Shown in pieces: positions 9,029-17,977 of a stretch of DNA of 64,000 nucleotides. A program made the position numbers and the translations under genes. The notes below the pieces were generated by a model, which was given only the letters and a program-made list of their open reading frames with translations, did no database searches and was not told the origin of the DNA. The DNA is taken from the NCBI GenBank assembly GCA_902778625.1, contig CACYYM010000020.1:1-64000 (forward strand), read 5' to 3'. Position 1 is the stretch's first letter. Each line of letters starts with the position of its first letter. The DNA comes from an uncultured Bacteroidales bacterium (lineage in GTDB: Bacteria > Bacteroidota > Bacteroidia > Bacteroidales > Bacteroidaceae).

Positions 9029-10825
9029 TTACGAGTTCATGCTGAGCAGGAATTCCTCGTTGCTTTCTGTGTTTTCGAGGCGCGACTTCACTTCGTTCAT
9101 GGCTTCGAGCGAGGTCATGTCGGCAAGGAACTTGCGCAGTATCCACATGCGGTCGAGCGTCATCTTGTCCTGCAGCAAATCGTCGCGACGAGTGCTGCTG
9201 GCAATAATGTTGACGGCTGGGAAGATGCGTTTGTTGGAGAGCACGCGGTCGAGCTGCAGTTCCATGTTGCCTGTTCCCTTGAACTCCTCGAAGATGACCT
9301 CGTCCATTTTGCTGCCGGTATCGATGAGAGCCGTTGCAATGATAGTCAGGCTACCGCCGTTCTCGATGTTACGGGCAGCACCGAAGAAGCGCTTGGGTTT
9401 GTGCAGGGCGTTAGCATCCACACCACCACTCAGCACCTTTCCGCTTGCAGGAGAAACCGTGTTGTAGGCGCGGGCAAGACGCGTAATGGAGTCGAGGAAG
9501 ATGACCACATCGTGACCGCATTCCACCATTCGCTTTGCCTTCTCGAGGACGATACCAGCAATCTTCACATGACGCTCGGCAGGCTCGTCGAAGGTGCTGG
9601 CAATAACCTCGGCCTTAACGGTTCGGGCCATATCGGTCACCTCCTCAGGGCGCTCGTCAATAAGGAGCATCATGAGGTAAGCCTCGGGATGATTGGCGGC
9701 GATGGCGTTTGCGATGTCCTTCATCAAGAGTGTCTTACCGGTCTTAGGCTGTGCCACAATCAGGGCACGCTGACCCTTGCCGATAGGAGCGAAGAGGTCA
9801 ACCACTCGAGCCGAAAGGGAGTCGCCCTTGCCCTTGCAAAGTTGGAATTTCTCGTCGGGGAAGAGAGGCGTGAGGTTCTCGAAGGGGCTACGGTCTCGGA
9901 CTGTATCTGGATTGCAGCCGTTGATGCGCTCAACACGCATCAGGGGGAAGAACTTCTCTCCGTGCATAGGCGGACGAACAGGACCTTCCACAACGTCACC
10001 AGTCTTCAGCCCGAACTGCTTAATCATCTGCTGCGTAACATATATGTCGTCGGGACTGGAGAGATAATTGTAGTCGCTACTGCGCAAGAAGCCGAAGCCT
10101 TCTGGCATTACCTCGAGCACGCCTTCGCCACGAATGTTCTCGCCGAAGTTGAAGGAAGTCCCTTCTCCGTTTCCTCTTTGTGGAAGTGCTTTGTTTGGCT
10201 CTGTGTCTTCTGCCTTTACGGGAGCTGCCGGTTGAGGCTTTTGGTTTAAGAGTTCCTTTACCTGCTCTTCAATGGATGGTATATCCTGAATGATGATGAA
10301 GTCGGCAGGAACTGTCCCCTCTAAATCTCCTCCTTTAGGGGAGACTTCTTGTTCCTTCGTTTCGCTGATACGTTTGCGACGTTTTTTCTCAGCAGCAGGC
10401 TGTTTTTCCTTAGATTCCCCCTCTGAGTTAGAGGGGGTGTCCGTTAGGATGGGGGCGTGTGTTGCTGTTTCTTCCTTTTGCTCTTCTGCCGCTTTAGCCG
10501 CTTCCTCAGCAGCCTTTTCAGCTTTCGACTTGCGTCCACGCTTCTTTGGAGCAGGAGCCTCTTCTGTCTGTTGACTTCCCTTGCTGCTGTCGAGCTTTGC
10601 TTCTGTCTGAGCTGGAGTAATTTCTGTAACTTGTGCCTCAGTTTCCTTCTGTGCCTTTGGCTTCCTTCCTCTCTTCTTAGGAGCTTCGATAGGAGCCTGC
10701 AGGGACTGAGCATCCAATATGTTGTAGATGAGTGTTGTCTGGTCGTCACTAAGTTCCGCACCAAGTTTTCCGGCAAGCGCAGTAAGCTCTGCCAGAGTCA
10801 TTCCTTCAAGTTCACTTTTGTGCAT
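9029..10825 (-). CDS. rho: Transcription termination factor Rho, with long N-terminal insertion
   Basis: A 598-residue hexameric RNA helicase that ends transcription at rut sites. It has an N-terminal Rho_N helix domain (1-45), then about 180 residues of low-complexity, lysine- and glutamate-rich sequence with repeated P-K-K-R-G-R-K (AT-hook-like) motifs. The cold-shock RNA-binding domain follows ([16 protein letters not shown]), then the ATPase with P-loop A-Q-P-K-T-G-K-T and [10 protein letters not shown]. An inserted N-terminal region is usual for Bacteroidetes Rho, but here parts of it are encoded by dispersed palindromic repeats (10316-10347 and 10417-10455). Confidence 0.96.
   Translation of the reverse strand: MHKSELEGMTLAELTALAGKLGAELSDDQTTLIYNILDAQSLQAPIEAPKKRGRKPKAQKETEAQVTEITPAQTEAKLDSSKGSQQTEEAPAPKKRGRKSKAEKAAEEAAKAAEEQKEETATHAPILTDTPSNSEGESKEKQPAAEKKRRKRISETKEQEVSPKGGDLEGTVPADFIIIQDIPSIEEQVKELLNQKPQPAAPVKAEDTEPNKALPQRGNGEGTSFNFGENIRGEGVLEVMPEGFGFLRSSDYNYLSSPDDIYVTQQMIKQFGLKTGDVVEGPVRPPMHGEKFFPLMRVERINGCNPDTVRDRSPFENLTPLFPDEKFQLCKGKGDSLSARVVDLFAPIGKGQRALIVAQPKTGKTLLMKDIANAIAANHPEAYLMMLLIDERPEEVTDMARTVKAEVIASTFDEPAERHVKIAGIVLEKAKRMVECGHDVVIFLDSITRLARAYNTVSPASGKVLSGGVDANALHKPKRFFGAARNIENGGSLTIIATALIDTGSKMDEVIFEEFKGTGNMELQLDRVLSNKRIFPAVNIIASSTRRDDLLQDKMTLDRMWILRKFLADMTSLEAMNEVKSRLENTESNEEFLLSMNS
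10316..10347. repeat. Dispersed palindromic element translated within rho
   Basis: CCCCTCTAAATC... ending TTAGGGGAGACTT is a related copy of the element at 49554-49586 after rubredoxin. In rho it encodes [11 protein letters not shown] in the disordered insertion. Confidence 0.7.
10417..10455. repeat. Second palindromic element within rho
   Basis: Perfect arms CCCCCTCT (10417-10424) and AGAGGGGG (10430-10437) are followed by a further G-rich stretch. It encodes [14 protein letters not shown] in the disordered region of Rho. It resembles intergenic C/G-rich repeats rather than normal coding sequence. Confidence 0.6.
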
Positions 10826-10920
10826 AATAAGTGTATGCTTATAATAATAAATAATGTGTAAGGGAAAATAATGAACTGCTAAAAGAATACGAGCAGTAAT
10901 TATCTTTGGTATTACAAGTG

Positions 10921-10951
10921 CAAAGGTACGACAATTAATTCAATATTCAAA
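10921..10951 (-). promoter_or_regulatory. Promoter of rho
   Basis: On the minus strand TTTG (10951-10948) and TACCTTTG (10928-10921) are 19 bp apart. The leader to the rho ATG is about 90 nt. Confidence 0.75.
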
Positions 10952-10992
10952 ATTATTAAATTCAAAATTGTTGTTTTTGTGGTTTTTTTATG

Positions 10993-11000
10993 TACTTTTG
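10993..11000 (+). promoter_or_regulatory. -7 element of the ABC-F gene
   Basis: TACTTTTG fits TAnnTTTG and lies 12 bp before the ATG at 11013. This rules out the further upstream in-frame start at 10968, which would lie before the transcription start. Confidence 0.6.
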
Positions 11001-11012
11001 CAGAAAAATAGC

Positions 11013-12875
11013 ATGGTTTCATACTTACAGGTACAGAATCTGACACGAAGTGTGGGGGACAAGACGCTTTTTCGCGACCTCTGCTTCAGCATCGGCGAAG
11101 GCCAGAAGGTGGGTCTCATCGCCAAGAACGGCACGGGCAAAAGCACCTTGCTCAACATCTTGGCTGGCAACGATGAGGCCGATGAGGGTCAAGTTGTCTT
11201 TCGTAACGACCTTCGCATCGGTTACCTTGAGCAGACACCTAACTATCCGCTCGACCTGACCGTCATCGAGGCTTGCTTCTGGCACGGAAACGAGACGACA
11301 AACCTTATCCGAGAGTACGAGACCTGTATGGCTTCTTCGAGTCAGGAGGGTCTTCAGGACATCCTCGACCGCATGGAGCAGCAGAAGGCTTGGGACTACG
11401 AGAATCGCTCCAAGACCATCCTCTCGCAGCTTTTCATCACGGAGTTCGACAAGCCGCTCTCTCAGCTTTCAGGCGGGCAGTTGAAGCGTGTTGCTCTTGC
11501 CAACACGCTCATCATGGAGCCCGACCTCCTCATCCTCGACGAGCCAACCAACCACCTCGACCTGCAGATGATTGAATGGCTCGAGAATTATCTTTCGCGC
11601 TCAAACGTTACCTTGCTCATGGTGACGCACGACCGCTACTTCCTCGACCGCGTGTGCTCCATCATTCTTGAGCTCGACGAAGAGACAATCTATTCCTATC
11701 AGGGCAACTACGAGTACTTCCTCGAACATCGTGAACAACGGCTCGAAGTGGCTCGTGCAGAGGTGGCTCGTGCTACGAACCTCTACAGAACTGAGCTCGA
11801 CTGGATGCGCAGGATGCCTCAGGCTCGCGGACATAAAGCAAGGTATCGTGAGGAAGCATTTTACGAGCTGGAGAAGCAAGCCCATCGTCGTATCGAGGAG
11901 CAACAGGTGAGGCTCGAGATGAAGTCAACCTACATCGGCAGCAAGATATTCGAGGCAGAGTACGTCAGCAAGGCTTATGGTGACCTCGTTCTGCTAAAGG
12001 ACTTCTACTACAACTTCTCTCGCTACGAAAAGCTCGGCATCGTGGGCAACAACGGCACAGGCAAAAGCACATTTGTAAAGATGTTGCTTGGTCTCGTAAA
12101 GCCTGACAGCGGTCGATTTGTCATAGGTGAGACCGTTCGCTTCGGCTATTACAGTCAGGAAGGGATGCAGTTCGATGAGCAGATGAAGGTGATTGATGCT
12201 GTCCGCAAGACTGCCGAATATGTTGACTTGGGAGGTGGAAGAAAACTTTCGGCAATGCAATTCCTGCAGCACTTCATGTTCTCGCCTCAGCAGCAACAGA
12301 ACTACATCTACAAGCTCTCGGGCGGCGAGAAGCGCAGGCTCTACCTTTGTACCGTACTCATGCAAAGCCCCAACTTCCTTGTCCTCGACGAACCCACGAA
12401 CGACCTCGACATCACTTCCCTGCAGATACTCGAGCAATACCTGCACGACTTCAAGGGCTGCGTTATCATCATCTCGCATGACCGCTACTTCATGGACAAG
12501 GTTGTAGACCATCTCTTCGTCTTCAAGGGAAACGGAATCGTGAAGGACTTCCCAGGCAACTACACGCAATACCGTGAGTGGGAAAAGCTTGAGCCTGAAC
12601 CCAAGAAAGCCCAGAGTACTCCGAGCTCTCCGAGTTCTACGAGGACTCAGAGAGAAAGGAAACCCAAAATGTCGTTCCGCGAGAAGCAGGAGTTCGAGGC
12701 TTTGGGGAAGGAGATTGATGCTTTGGAGAATGAGAAGGCCGACATCGAGGCAGCCCTCAGCAGCGGAACTCTATCAACTCAGGAAATCATCGACCTCAGC
12801 AAACGCTTGCCCGTCGTCAACAATCTCCTTGACGAGAAGTCCATGCGTTGGCTCGAACTTAGCGAGATAGAGTAG
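11013..12875 (+). CDS. ABC-F family ATPase, Uup-like
   Basis: A soluble protein of 620 residues with two ATP-binding cassettes and no membrane domain. Cassette 1 has Walker A G-L-I-A-K-N-G-T-G-K-S-T (34-45), LSGGQ (152-156) and DEPTNHLD (176-183). Cassette 2 has G-I-V-G-N-N-G-T-G-K-S-T, L-S-G-G-E and D-E-P-T-N-D-L-D. The inter-cassette linker carries the basic Q-A-R-G-H-K-A-R-Y. The C-terminal 70 residues form a coiled coil, as in Uup. ABC-F proteins act on ribosomes, and Uup also affects DNA stability. The start was chosen by promoter position, giving M-V-S-Y-L-Q. Confidence 0.9.
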   Translation: MVSYLQVQNLTRSVGDKTLFRDLCFSIGEGQKVGLIAKNGTGKSTLLNILAGNDEADEGQVVFRNDLRIGYLEQTPNYPLDLTVIEACFWHGNETTNLIREYETCMASSSQEGLQDILDRMEQQKAWDYENRSKTILSQLFITEFDKPLSQLSGGQLKRVALANTLIMEPDLLILDEPTNHLDLQMIEWLENYLSRSNVTLLMVTHDRYFLDRVCSIILELDEETIYSYQGNYEYFLEHREQRLEVARAEVARATNLYRTELDWMRRMPQARGHKARYREEAFYELEKQAHRRIEEQQVRLEMKSTYIGSKIFEAEYVSKAYGDLVLLKDFYYNFSRYEKLGIVGNNGTGKSTFVKMLLGLVKPDSGRFVIGETVRFGYYSQEGMQFDEQMKVIDAVRKTAEYVDLGGGRKLSAMQFLQHFMFSPQQQQNYIYKLSGGEKRRLYLCTVLMQSPNFLVLDEPTNDLDITSLQILEQYLHDFKGCVIIISHDRYFMDKVVDHLFVFKGNGIVKDFPGNYTQYREWEKLEPEPKKAQSTPSSPSSTRTQRERKPKMSFREKQEFEALGKEIDALENEKADIEAALSSGTLSTQEIIDLSKRLPVVNNLLDEKSMRWLELSEIE

Positions 12876-12890
12876 GGCGGCAAATTTTGT

Positions 12891-13012
12891 AGCGTGTTAA
12901 GTCTGTCAAAACGACGTGTTAAATTGAAAACTTAACGTGTTAAGTTGAGCGACTTAACGTGTCGAATCGGATAATACGGCGTGTTGTGTTGGGCGACTTA
13001 ACGTGAAGCGTG
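12891..13012. repeat. 22-bp period array B (six units)
   Basis: CGTG cores start at 12893, 12915, 12936, 12958, 12980 and 13002, spaced 22, 21, 22, 22 and 22 bp. The best units read ACTTAACGTGTTAAGTTG. The array starts 15 bp after the ABC-F stop and ends before the asnA promoter. Confidence 0.88.
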
Positions 13013-13062
13013 AATGAAATTGACCAGTTTTCTTCTAATTTGTAACTTTTTTGCCCGTTTTG

Positions 13063-13094
13063 TTTGACAAATTGAAATAAAAGCAGTATCTTTG
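13063..13094 (+). promoter_or_regulatory. Promoter of asnA
   Basis: TTTG at 13063-13066 and TATCTTTG at 13087-13094 are 20 bp apart, 23 bp before the ATG. Confidence 0.8.
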
Positions 13095-13117
13095 CACAAC
13101 ATTTTGAAAGAAACGTT

Positions 13118-14155
13118 ATGAGCAAACTCTTAAAGCCTGAAGGATATACTGCTCTGTTGAGCCTGAACCAGACTGAGCAGGCCATCAAGAAAATCAAGGA
13201 CTTCTTCCTCAACAGTCTTTCGACAGAACTTCGTCTGAGGCGCGTCACAGCACCGCTTTTCGTGCTTCGTGGCTTGGGCATCAACGACGACTTGAATGGC
13301 GTGGAACGTCCTGTAAGCTTTCCCATTAAGGACATGAACGATGCTATAGCAGAAGTAGTGCACTCGCTGGCAAAGTGGAAACGTCTTACGCTCGCGGAGT
13401 ATCAGACACAGCCTGGTTTTGGCATTGTGACAGATATGAATGCCATTCGTGCAGACGAAGAGCTTGACAACATCCACAGCCTCTATGTCGACCAATGGGA
13501 CTGGGAACGTGTCCTGCTTGCTGAGAACAGGAACGAAGCCTATTTGCGTCGTATTGTAAGGAAGATTTACAGCGCTATCTTGCGTACAGAGTTCTACATT
13601 TGCGAGAACTATCCGCAGCTGAAGCCTTACTTGCCGGAAGACATCCATTTCATCCACAGCGAGGAACTGCTGAAGCTTTATCCCGACAAGACTGCGAAAG
13701 AGCGTGAGGACTTGATTTGCAAGACCTATGGAGCCGTATTTATTATAGGAATAGGAGGCAAACTCAGTAACGGAGAAGTGCACGACAACCGAGCTCCAGA
13801 CTACGACGATTGGAGCACGCCAAACGAGAGCGGTTTCTTGGGTTTGAATGGCGACTTGCTTGTCTGGTATCCTACACTTAACCGCAGCATCGAGCTCAGT
13901 TCGATGGGCATTCGTGTCGATAAGGAATCGCTGCTTCGCCAGCTTGCTCTGCAAGGCAAAGAGGAACGAAAGGAGCTTTACTTCCATCAAAGGTTATTGA
14001 ACGACACGCTTCCCTTGACCATTGGTGGCGGCATCGGTCAAAGCCGACTTTGTATGATACTCCTGCACAAAGCGCATATCGGCGAGACACAGGCAAGCAT
14101 CTGGCCCGACCAAATGCGTAAGGAATGCAAGGAAGCAGGAATGCAACTGATCTAA
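13118..14155 (+). CDS. asnA: Aspartate-ammonia ligase AsnA
   Basis: A 345-residue ATP-dependent asparagine synthetase that uses ammonia, structurally related to class II aminoacyl-tRNA synthetases. The family motifs I-I-G-I-G-G-K-L, H-D-N-R-A-P-D-Y-D-D-W and the C-terminal L-T-I-G-G-G-I-G-Q-S-R-L are present, and length matches the usual 330-350. It has its own promoter and stands alone between the ABC-F gene and a TonB receptor, which starts only 34 bp downstream and may share the transcript. Confidence 0.96.
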   Translation: MSKLLKPEGYTALLSLNQTEQAIKKIKDFFLNSLSTELRLRRVTAPLFVLRGLGINDDLNGVERPVSFPIKDMNDAIAEVVHSLAKWKRLTLAEYQTQPGFGIVTDMNAIRADEELDNIHSLYVDQWDWERVLLAENRNEAYLRRIVRKIYSAILRTEFYICENYPQLKPYLPEDIHFIHSEELLKLYPDKTAKEREDLICKTYGAVFIIGIGGKLSNGEVHDNRAPDYDDWSTPNESGFLGLNGDLLVWYPTLNRSIELSSMGIRVDKESLLRQLALQGKEERKELYFHQRLLNDTLPLTIGGGIGQSRLCMILLHKAHIGETQASIWPDQMRKECKEAGMQLI

Positions 14156-14189
14156 AATAAGGAAATAAGATATTAAGAGAATAAGAATA

Positions 14190-16208
14190 ATGCACAGTAA
14201 ACAGCAGAACAAACTTAAGGTTGTTATCTGGCGGCAGTTTGCACGCAAGGGCTATTGTGCCTTTGCAAGCCTACATAAGCAGATACGCATTGGCGTGCTT
14301 AGTGTTGCCACTTTGTGTGTGGCTGCAGCCGCACATGCACAGAGGCAAAGCTCTCCTTCGGTATCGTTCGAAGAGGAAAAGATTGTCGAAGAGCACGACC
14401 TTGCGGAATTGACCGTTAGCGCCTCGATGGCTCCACTAACACAACTGCAGTCGGCTCGTATTGTTACAGTTCTTACGCGTCAGGACATCGAGCAGGCGGC
14501 GGTACAAAGTATCAACGACCTCTTTAAGTTAGTCACAGGCGTGGACGTCCGTCAGCGTGGTGGCTTTGGTATTCAGACGGACATCAGCATCGATGGCGGC
14601 ACTTTTGATCAGGTCACGCTTCTGCTCAACGGCATCGACATCGGCAATCCCCAAACAGGACATCTTTCGGCAGACTTTCCCGTAAGCATTAGCGACATAG
14701 AACGCATCGAAGTGCTCGAAGGAGCAGCAAGTCGCGTTTATGGCGGGCAAAGCTTTGGCGGAGCCATCAATATCGTCACGAAGCATGAGTCTGGAAGGAA
14801 CCTCGAACTTGCTGCTCAAGGCGGTTCCTTCGGCACAGGAGAAGGCGAGGCTCGTTTCTCTCTCGCGACAGGCAAGGTTTCGAACCGCATCAGCGGTGGT
14901 GGAGGCAGAAGCGATGGCGGCACCCTCAACAGTTCTTGGCGAAAGGGGCAACTCTTCTATCAAGGCGACTTTGAAGACAAGGCTATGCGTCTTGATTGGC
15001 AGTTCGGCTTCTCGAAGAAAAGCTACGGAGCCAACACCTTCTACAGCGCCAATTATCCTGACCAATATGAACGGAATCAACGACTTATGACGAGCGTCAG
15101 TGCCGAAACGAAAGGTCGTTTCCACTTCACTCCACAAGTCTTCTGGAACCGTTCGTGGGACAACTTCGAACTTGTGCATAACTCTACTTTTGGCGAGAAT
15201 TTCCATAGGACGGACGTCTATGGAGTTAAAGCAGGAGGGCACATTGATTGGATGCTTGGCAAGACAGCGGCTTCGGCAATCGTGAAGCACGAGAACATTC
15301 TCAGCACAAACCTTGGACGAAACCTCCGGCCAGAAGGAAGCTTTTATTCTTGGAGCGACAACCGAACGACCGTTTCCTTCTCTCTTGAGCATAATGTTCT
15401 GTTGAAGCAATGGACTGTTTCTGCCGGTTTGATGGCGAGCATGACGTCCAGTATCGACCATCGTTTCCGCTTCTATCCGGGTATCGATGTAGCCTATCGA
15501 CCAAGTTCCCGCTGGAAGCTTTTCCTGTCCTACAACAAAGGATTCCGCTTGCCGACCTTTACCGAACTTTATTACAAAAGCCCAACCCACGAAGGCAATC
15601 GCAACCTGAAACCTGAACACAATCATTCTGTTTCGCTTGGCTTTCAGCATTGGCGGAGTGGGGCAGAAGTCTCGGCTAAAGCTTTCTATCATCATGGCAC
15701 ACACATGATTGACTGGGTCATGTACTCTCCCGACGACATCTTCCACACGGCTTCTTTCGACCTCGATAATGTCGGGGCTCAAGTTCAAGGAAAACTCAAT
15801 TTTCCGGAAATGTTCGGTCGCGACACTTGGCTTCGTTCCCTTAGTATGGGCTACACGTTCATCCACCAAACGAAACACGATGCAGAAGGTGTCGTGAAGA
15901 GTAATATGGCGATGGAATACTTACGGCACAAAGTTGTGGCAAGCCTTACACATCGCATCTACAGTCGTCTCTCGATGTCGTGGAATTTCCGTTGGCAAGA
16001 GCGAGTGGGCAGTTATGTGAGCAAAGGCAAGCTTGTTCCTTACCATCCTTACGCCATGATTGATGCCAAGATGCAATGGGAAACTCCTCGCTACCAGCTT
16101 TATATTCAGGCAACAAATATTACAAACCATCGTTACTACGACCTTGGCTCAGTTCCTCAGCCAGGCATCTGGGTGATGGCTGGAGCACGATTCAGGCTTA
16201 GTTTATAA
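14190..16208 (+). CDS. TonB-dependent receptor, BtuB-like, with extended signal region
   Basis: A 672-residue outer-membrane receptor that imports a ligand using TonB energy. The plug domain (about 70-200) has V-L-T-R-Q-D-I-E, the S-I-N-D-L-F-K segment, I-E-R-I-E-V-L-E-G-A-A-S-R-V-Y-G and G-G-A-I-N-I-V-T-K. The barrel ends in A-R-F-R-L-S-L. The N-terminus is unusual: about 50 residues precede the cleavage site (A-A-A-H-A-Q). It begins with a conserved-looking charged and aromatic stretch (V-I-W-R-Q-F-A-R-K-G-Y) before the hydrophobic core, like an extended signal peptide region. The overall layout resembles cobalamin-type receptors, but no cobalamin riboswitch is seen upstream, so the ligand is open. 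Confidence 0.85.
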   Translation: MHSKQQNKLKVVIWRQFARKGYCAFASLHKQIRIGVLSVATLCVAAAAHAQRQSSPSVSFEEEKIVEEHDLAELTVSASMAPLTQLQSARIVTVLTRQDIEQAAVQSINDLFKLVTGVDVRQRGGFGIQTDISIDGGTFDQVTLLLNGIDIGNPQTGHLSADFPVSISDIERIEVLEGAASRVYGGQSFGGAINIVTKHESGRNLELAAQGGSFGTGEGEARFSLATGKVSNRISGGGGRSDGGTLNSSWRKGQLFYQGDFEDKAMRLDWQFGFSKKSYGANTFYSANYPDQYERNQRLMTSVSAETKGRFHFTPQVFWNRSWDNFELVHNSTFGENFHRTDVYGVKAGGHIDWMLGKTAASAIVKHENILSTNLGRNLRPEGSFYSWSDNRTTVSFSLEHNVLLKQWTVSAGLMASMTSSIDHRFRFYPGIDVAYRPSSRWKLFLSYNKGFRLPTFTELYYKSPTHEGNRNLKPEHNHSVSLGFQHWRSGAEVSAKAFYHHGTHMIDWVMYSPDDIFHTASFDLDNVGAQVQGKLNFPEMFGRDTWLRSLSMGYTFIHQTKHDAEGVVKSNMAMEYLRHKVVASLTHRIYSRLSMSWNFRWQERVGSYVSKGKLVPYHPYAMIDAKMQWETPRYQLYIQATNITNHRYYDLGSVPQPGIWVMAGARFRLSL

Positions 16209-16228
16209 ATTTTGATTTTTGAATTATA

Positions 16229-16331
16229 TATCGTACCTTGGCTTTGCCGAGCTACTTTTGCGCTCGACAATAAAAATATAATTTTATTTATTTTGTATTG
16301 TGCTCGCTTTTTTGTAACTTTGCACGCGGAA
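16229..16331 (+). promoter_or_regulatory. Promoter module, second copy, before the amidase
   Basis: TTTG (16292-16295) and TAACTTTG (16315-16322) are 19 bp apart. The block shares TCGTACCTT, the CTTTGCCGAG/CTTCGTCGAA stretch, GCTCG, GCTCGCTT and CTTTGCACGCG in the same order with 1712-1806. Confidence 0.7.
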
Positions 16332-16347
16332 TAGTATATTTATTTGT

Positions 16348-17088
16348 ATGATACGACGATTTCTTGCCTCGTTCCTGCTCTTCCTGGCCTGCCTTGTGGC
16401 TATGCCTTACACGCTTGTTATTGATGCCGGTCATGGCGGGAAAGATCCGGGAGCAATGGCTAATGGCGCAAAGGAAAAGAACATAAATCTGGCAGTTGCT
16501 CTCGCTTTCGGCAAGCTCGTGGAGCAGAATTGTAAAGATGTTAAAGTGGTCTACACACGCAAGACTGACGTATTCGTCGAGTTGAACGAACGTGCTAACA
16601 TCGCCAATCGCAACAAAGCCGACCTCTTTATCAGCATTCATACGAACGCCACCGCTGCCAAAGTCGGTCCGCAAGGCACGGAGACTTACACACTTGGTAT
16701 GCACAGAGCTGCCGACAACCTTGCAGTCGCAAAGCGAGAGAACTCGGTCATCACGCTTGAAAACGACTACGAAGAAAAGTACGAAGGCTTCGACCCGAAC
16801 TCCAGCGAGAGCTATATCATCTTCGAGCTAATGCAGGACAAGAATATGGAAAGAAGTGTGAAGTTCGCCGACCTTATCCAGAAGCAGTTCCGCAATACAG
16901 CGAAACGCGTTGACAAGGGTGTGCATCAGGCAGGTTTCCTTGTTTTGAGAGCCACCAGCATGCCAAGCGTGCTTGTTGAGCTCGGCTATATTAACAATGC
17001 GAACGAAGCGTCATATCTTACCTCAACTGCCGGCGTAAATGCTCTGGCAAAGAGCATATACAACGCTTTCATTGCATACAAGAAATAA
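16348..17088 (+). CDS. N-acetylmuramoyl-L-alanine amidase (Amidase_3)
   Basis: A 246-residue exported zinc amidase that cuts the bond between MurNAc and the stem peptide during cell separation. A signal peptide (1-19) leads directly into the catalytic domain. Zinc ligands are likely His29 (D-A-G-H-G-G), Glu43 and His98 (I-S-I-H-T-N), with catalytic Glu211 (V-L-V-E-L-G-Y). No SPOR or AMIN domain is present. It is followed after 1 bp by the MCE gene, an arrangement seen in other Bacteroidetes, so it leads a three-gene operon with mlaD-like and pfkB-like genes. Confidence 0.92.
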   Translation: MIRRFLASFLLFLACLVAMPYTLVIDAGHGGKDPGAMANGAKEKNINLAVALAFGKLVEQNCKDVKVVYTRKTDVFVELNERANIANRNKADLFISIHTNATAAKVGPQGTETYTLGMHRAADNLAVAKRENSVITLENDYEEKYEGFDPNSSESYIIFELMQDKNMERSVKFADLIQKQFRNTAKRVDKGVHQAGFLVLRATSMPSVLVELGYINNANEASYLTSTAGVNALAKSIYNAFIAYKK

Positions 17089-17089
17089 G

Positions 17090-17977
17090 ATGAAAACAGA
17101 AGTAAAGATAGGATTTGTAGGCGTCATAGCCCTCGTCGCGCTCTTCCTCGGCATCAACTTCCTGAAGGGTATCAACCTCTTCAGTTCCAGCGAGACATAC
17201 TATATTGTCTTTAGCAATACTAAAGGCTTGACGAAGAGCAGTTCCGTCTATGCTGATGGCTACAAGGTCGGCATAGTTAGCGACATTAATTACGACTTCC
17301 GTCATCCGGGAAAGGTAGTTGTTAAGATAAGTACAGACAAGGGTCTGCGCATTCCTAAAGGTAGTTCGGCACAACTCGACGAGGCTGTCCTTGGCGGTTG
17401 TACACTCAACATGCTGCTCGCAACAAATTTGACAGAGGCTTATCACCCGGGCGACACCATCGAGGGAAGCGACGTCAACGGCCTTATGGCAAAAGTCGGA
17501 GGCATGGTTCCGCAGTTGGAAGAAGTCGTGGCAAAGGTCGATACCCTTGTTGCAACGCTCAACACCTTGCTTTCCAACCCCAATCTGCCCCTCATTATAC
17601 AGAATGCGGAGCTCATCACGGAGAATCTCAACAAGAGCACTCAACAGCTTAACACACTGTTGCGCAATGACATACCGCAAATGACGGGCACATTCACGAA
17701 GGCTGGAGAAGGCGTAAACAACCTGACGGACAAGATGAACCAACTCGACTTGCAGGCAACGCTCGACAACGTCAACCAGACAATCAGCAGCGTCCACGAC
17801 ATGATGGAGCAGATGCAAAGCCCAAAAGGTACCCTCGGCAAGCTGATGAACGACCCGTCAGTTTACGATAACCTCAACCACACCGTGCAAAGCGCCGACA
17901 GTCTCGTCAGCGACCTCAAGGCACATCCCAAGCGCTACGTCCACTTCTCCGTATTTGGAAAGAAGGAAAAGAAATGA
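17090..17977 (+). CDS. MCE/MlaD family lipid-transport protein
   Basis: A 295-residue protein with one N-terminal membrane helix (about 8-24) and a periplasmic MCE domain (about 37-115: Y-Y-I-V-F-S-N-T-K-G-L through the L-G-G-C-T-L segment). A helical C-terminal part follows. Such proteins form hexamers that carry phospholipids between membranes with an Mla-type ABC transporter; no mlaE/F genes are adjacent here. The start M-K-T-E-V-K-I-G-F was chosen because it follows the amidase stop by 1 bp and places the helix correctly. Its stop overlaps the next start (ATGA). Confidence 0.88.
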   Translation: MKTEVKIGFVGVIALVALFLGINFLKGINLFSSSETYYIVFSNTKGLTKSSSVYADGYKVGIVSDINYDFRHPGKVVVKISTDKGLRIPKGSSAQLDEAVLGGCTLNMLLATNLTEAYHPGDTIEGSDVNGLMAKVGGMVPQLEEVVAKVDTLVATLNTLLSNPNLPLIIQNAELITENLNKSTQQLNTLLRNDIPQMTGTFTKAGEGVNNLTDKMNQLDLQATLDNVNQTISSVHDMMEQMQSPKGTLGKLMNDPSVYDNLNHTVQSADSLVSDLKAHPKRYVHFSVFGKKEKK

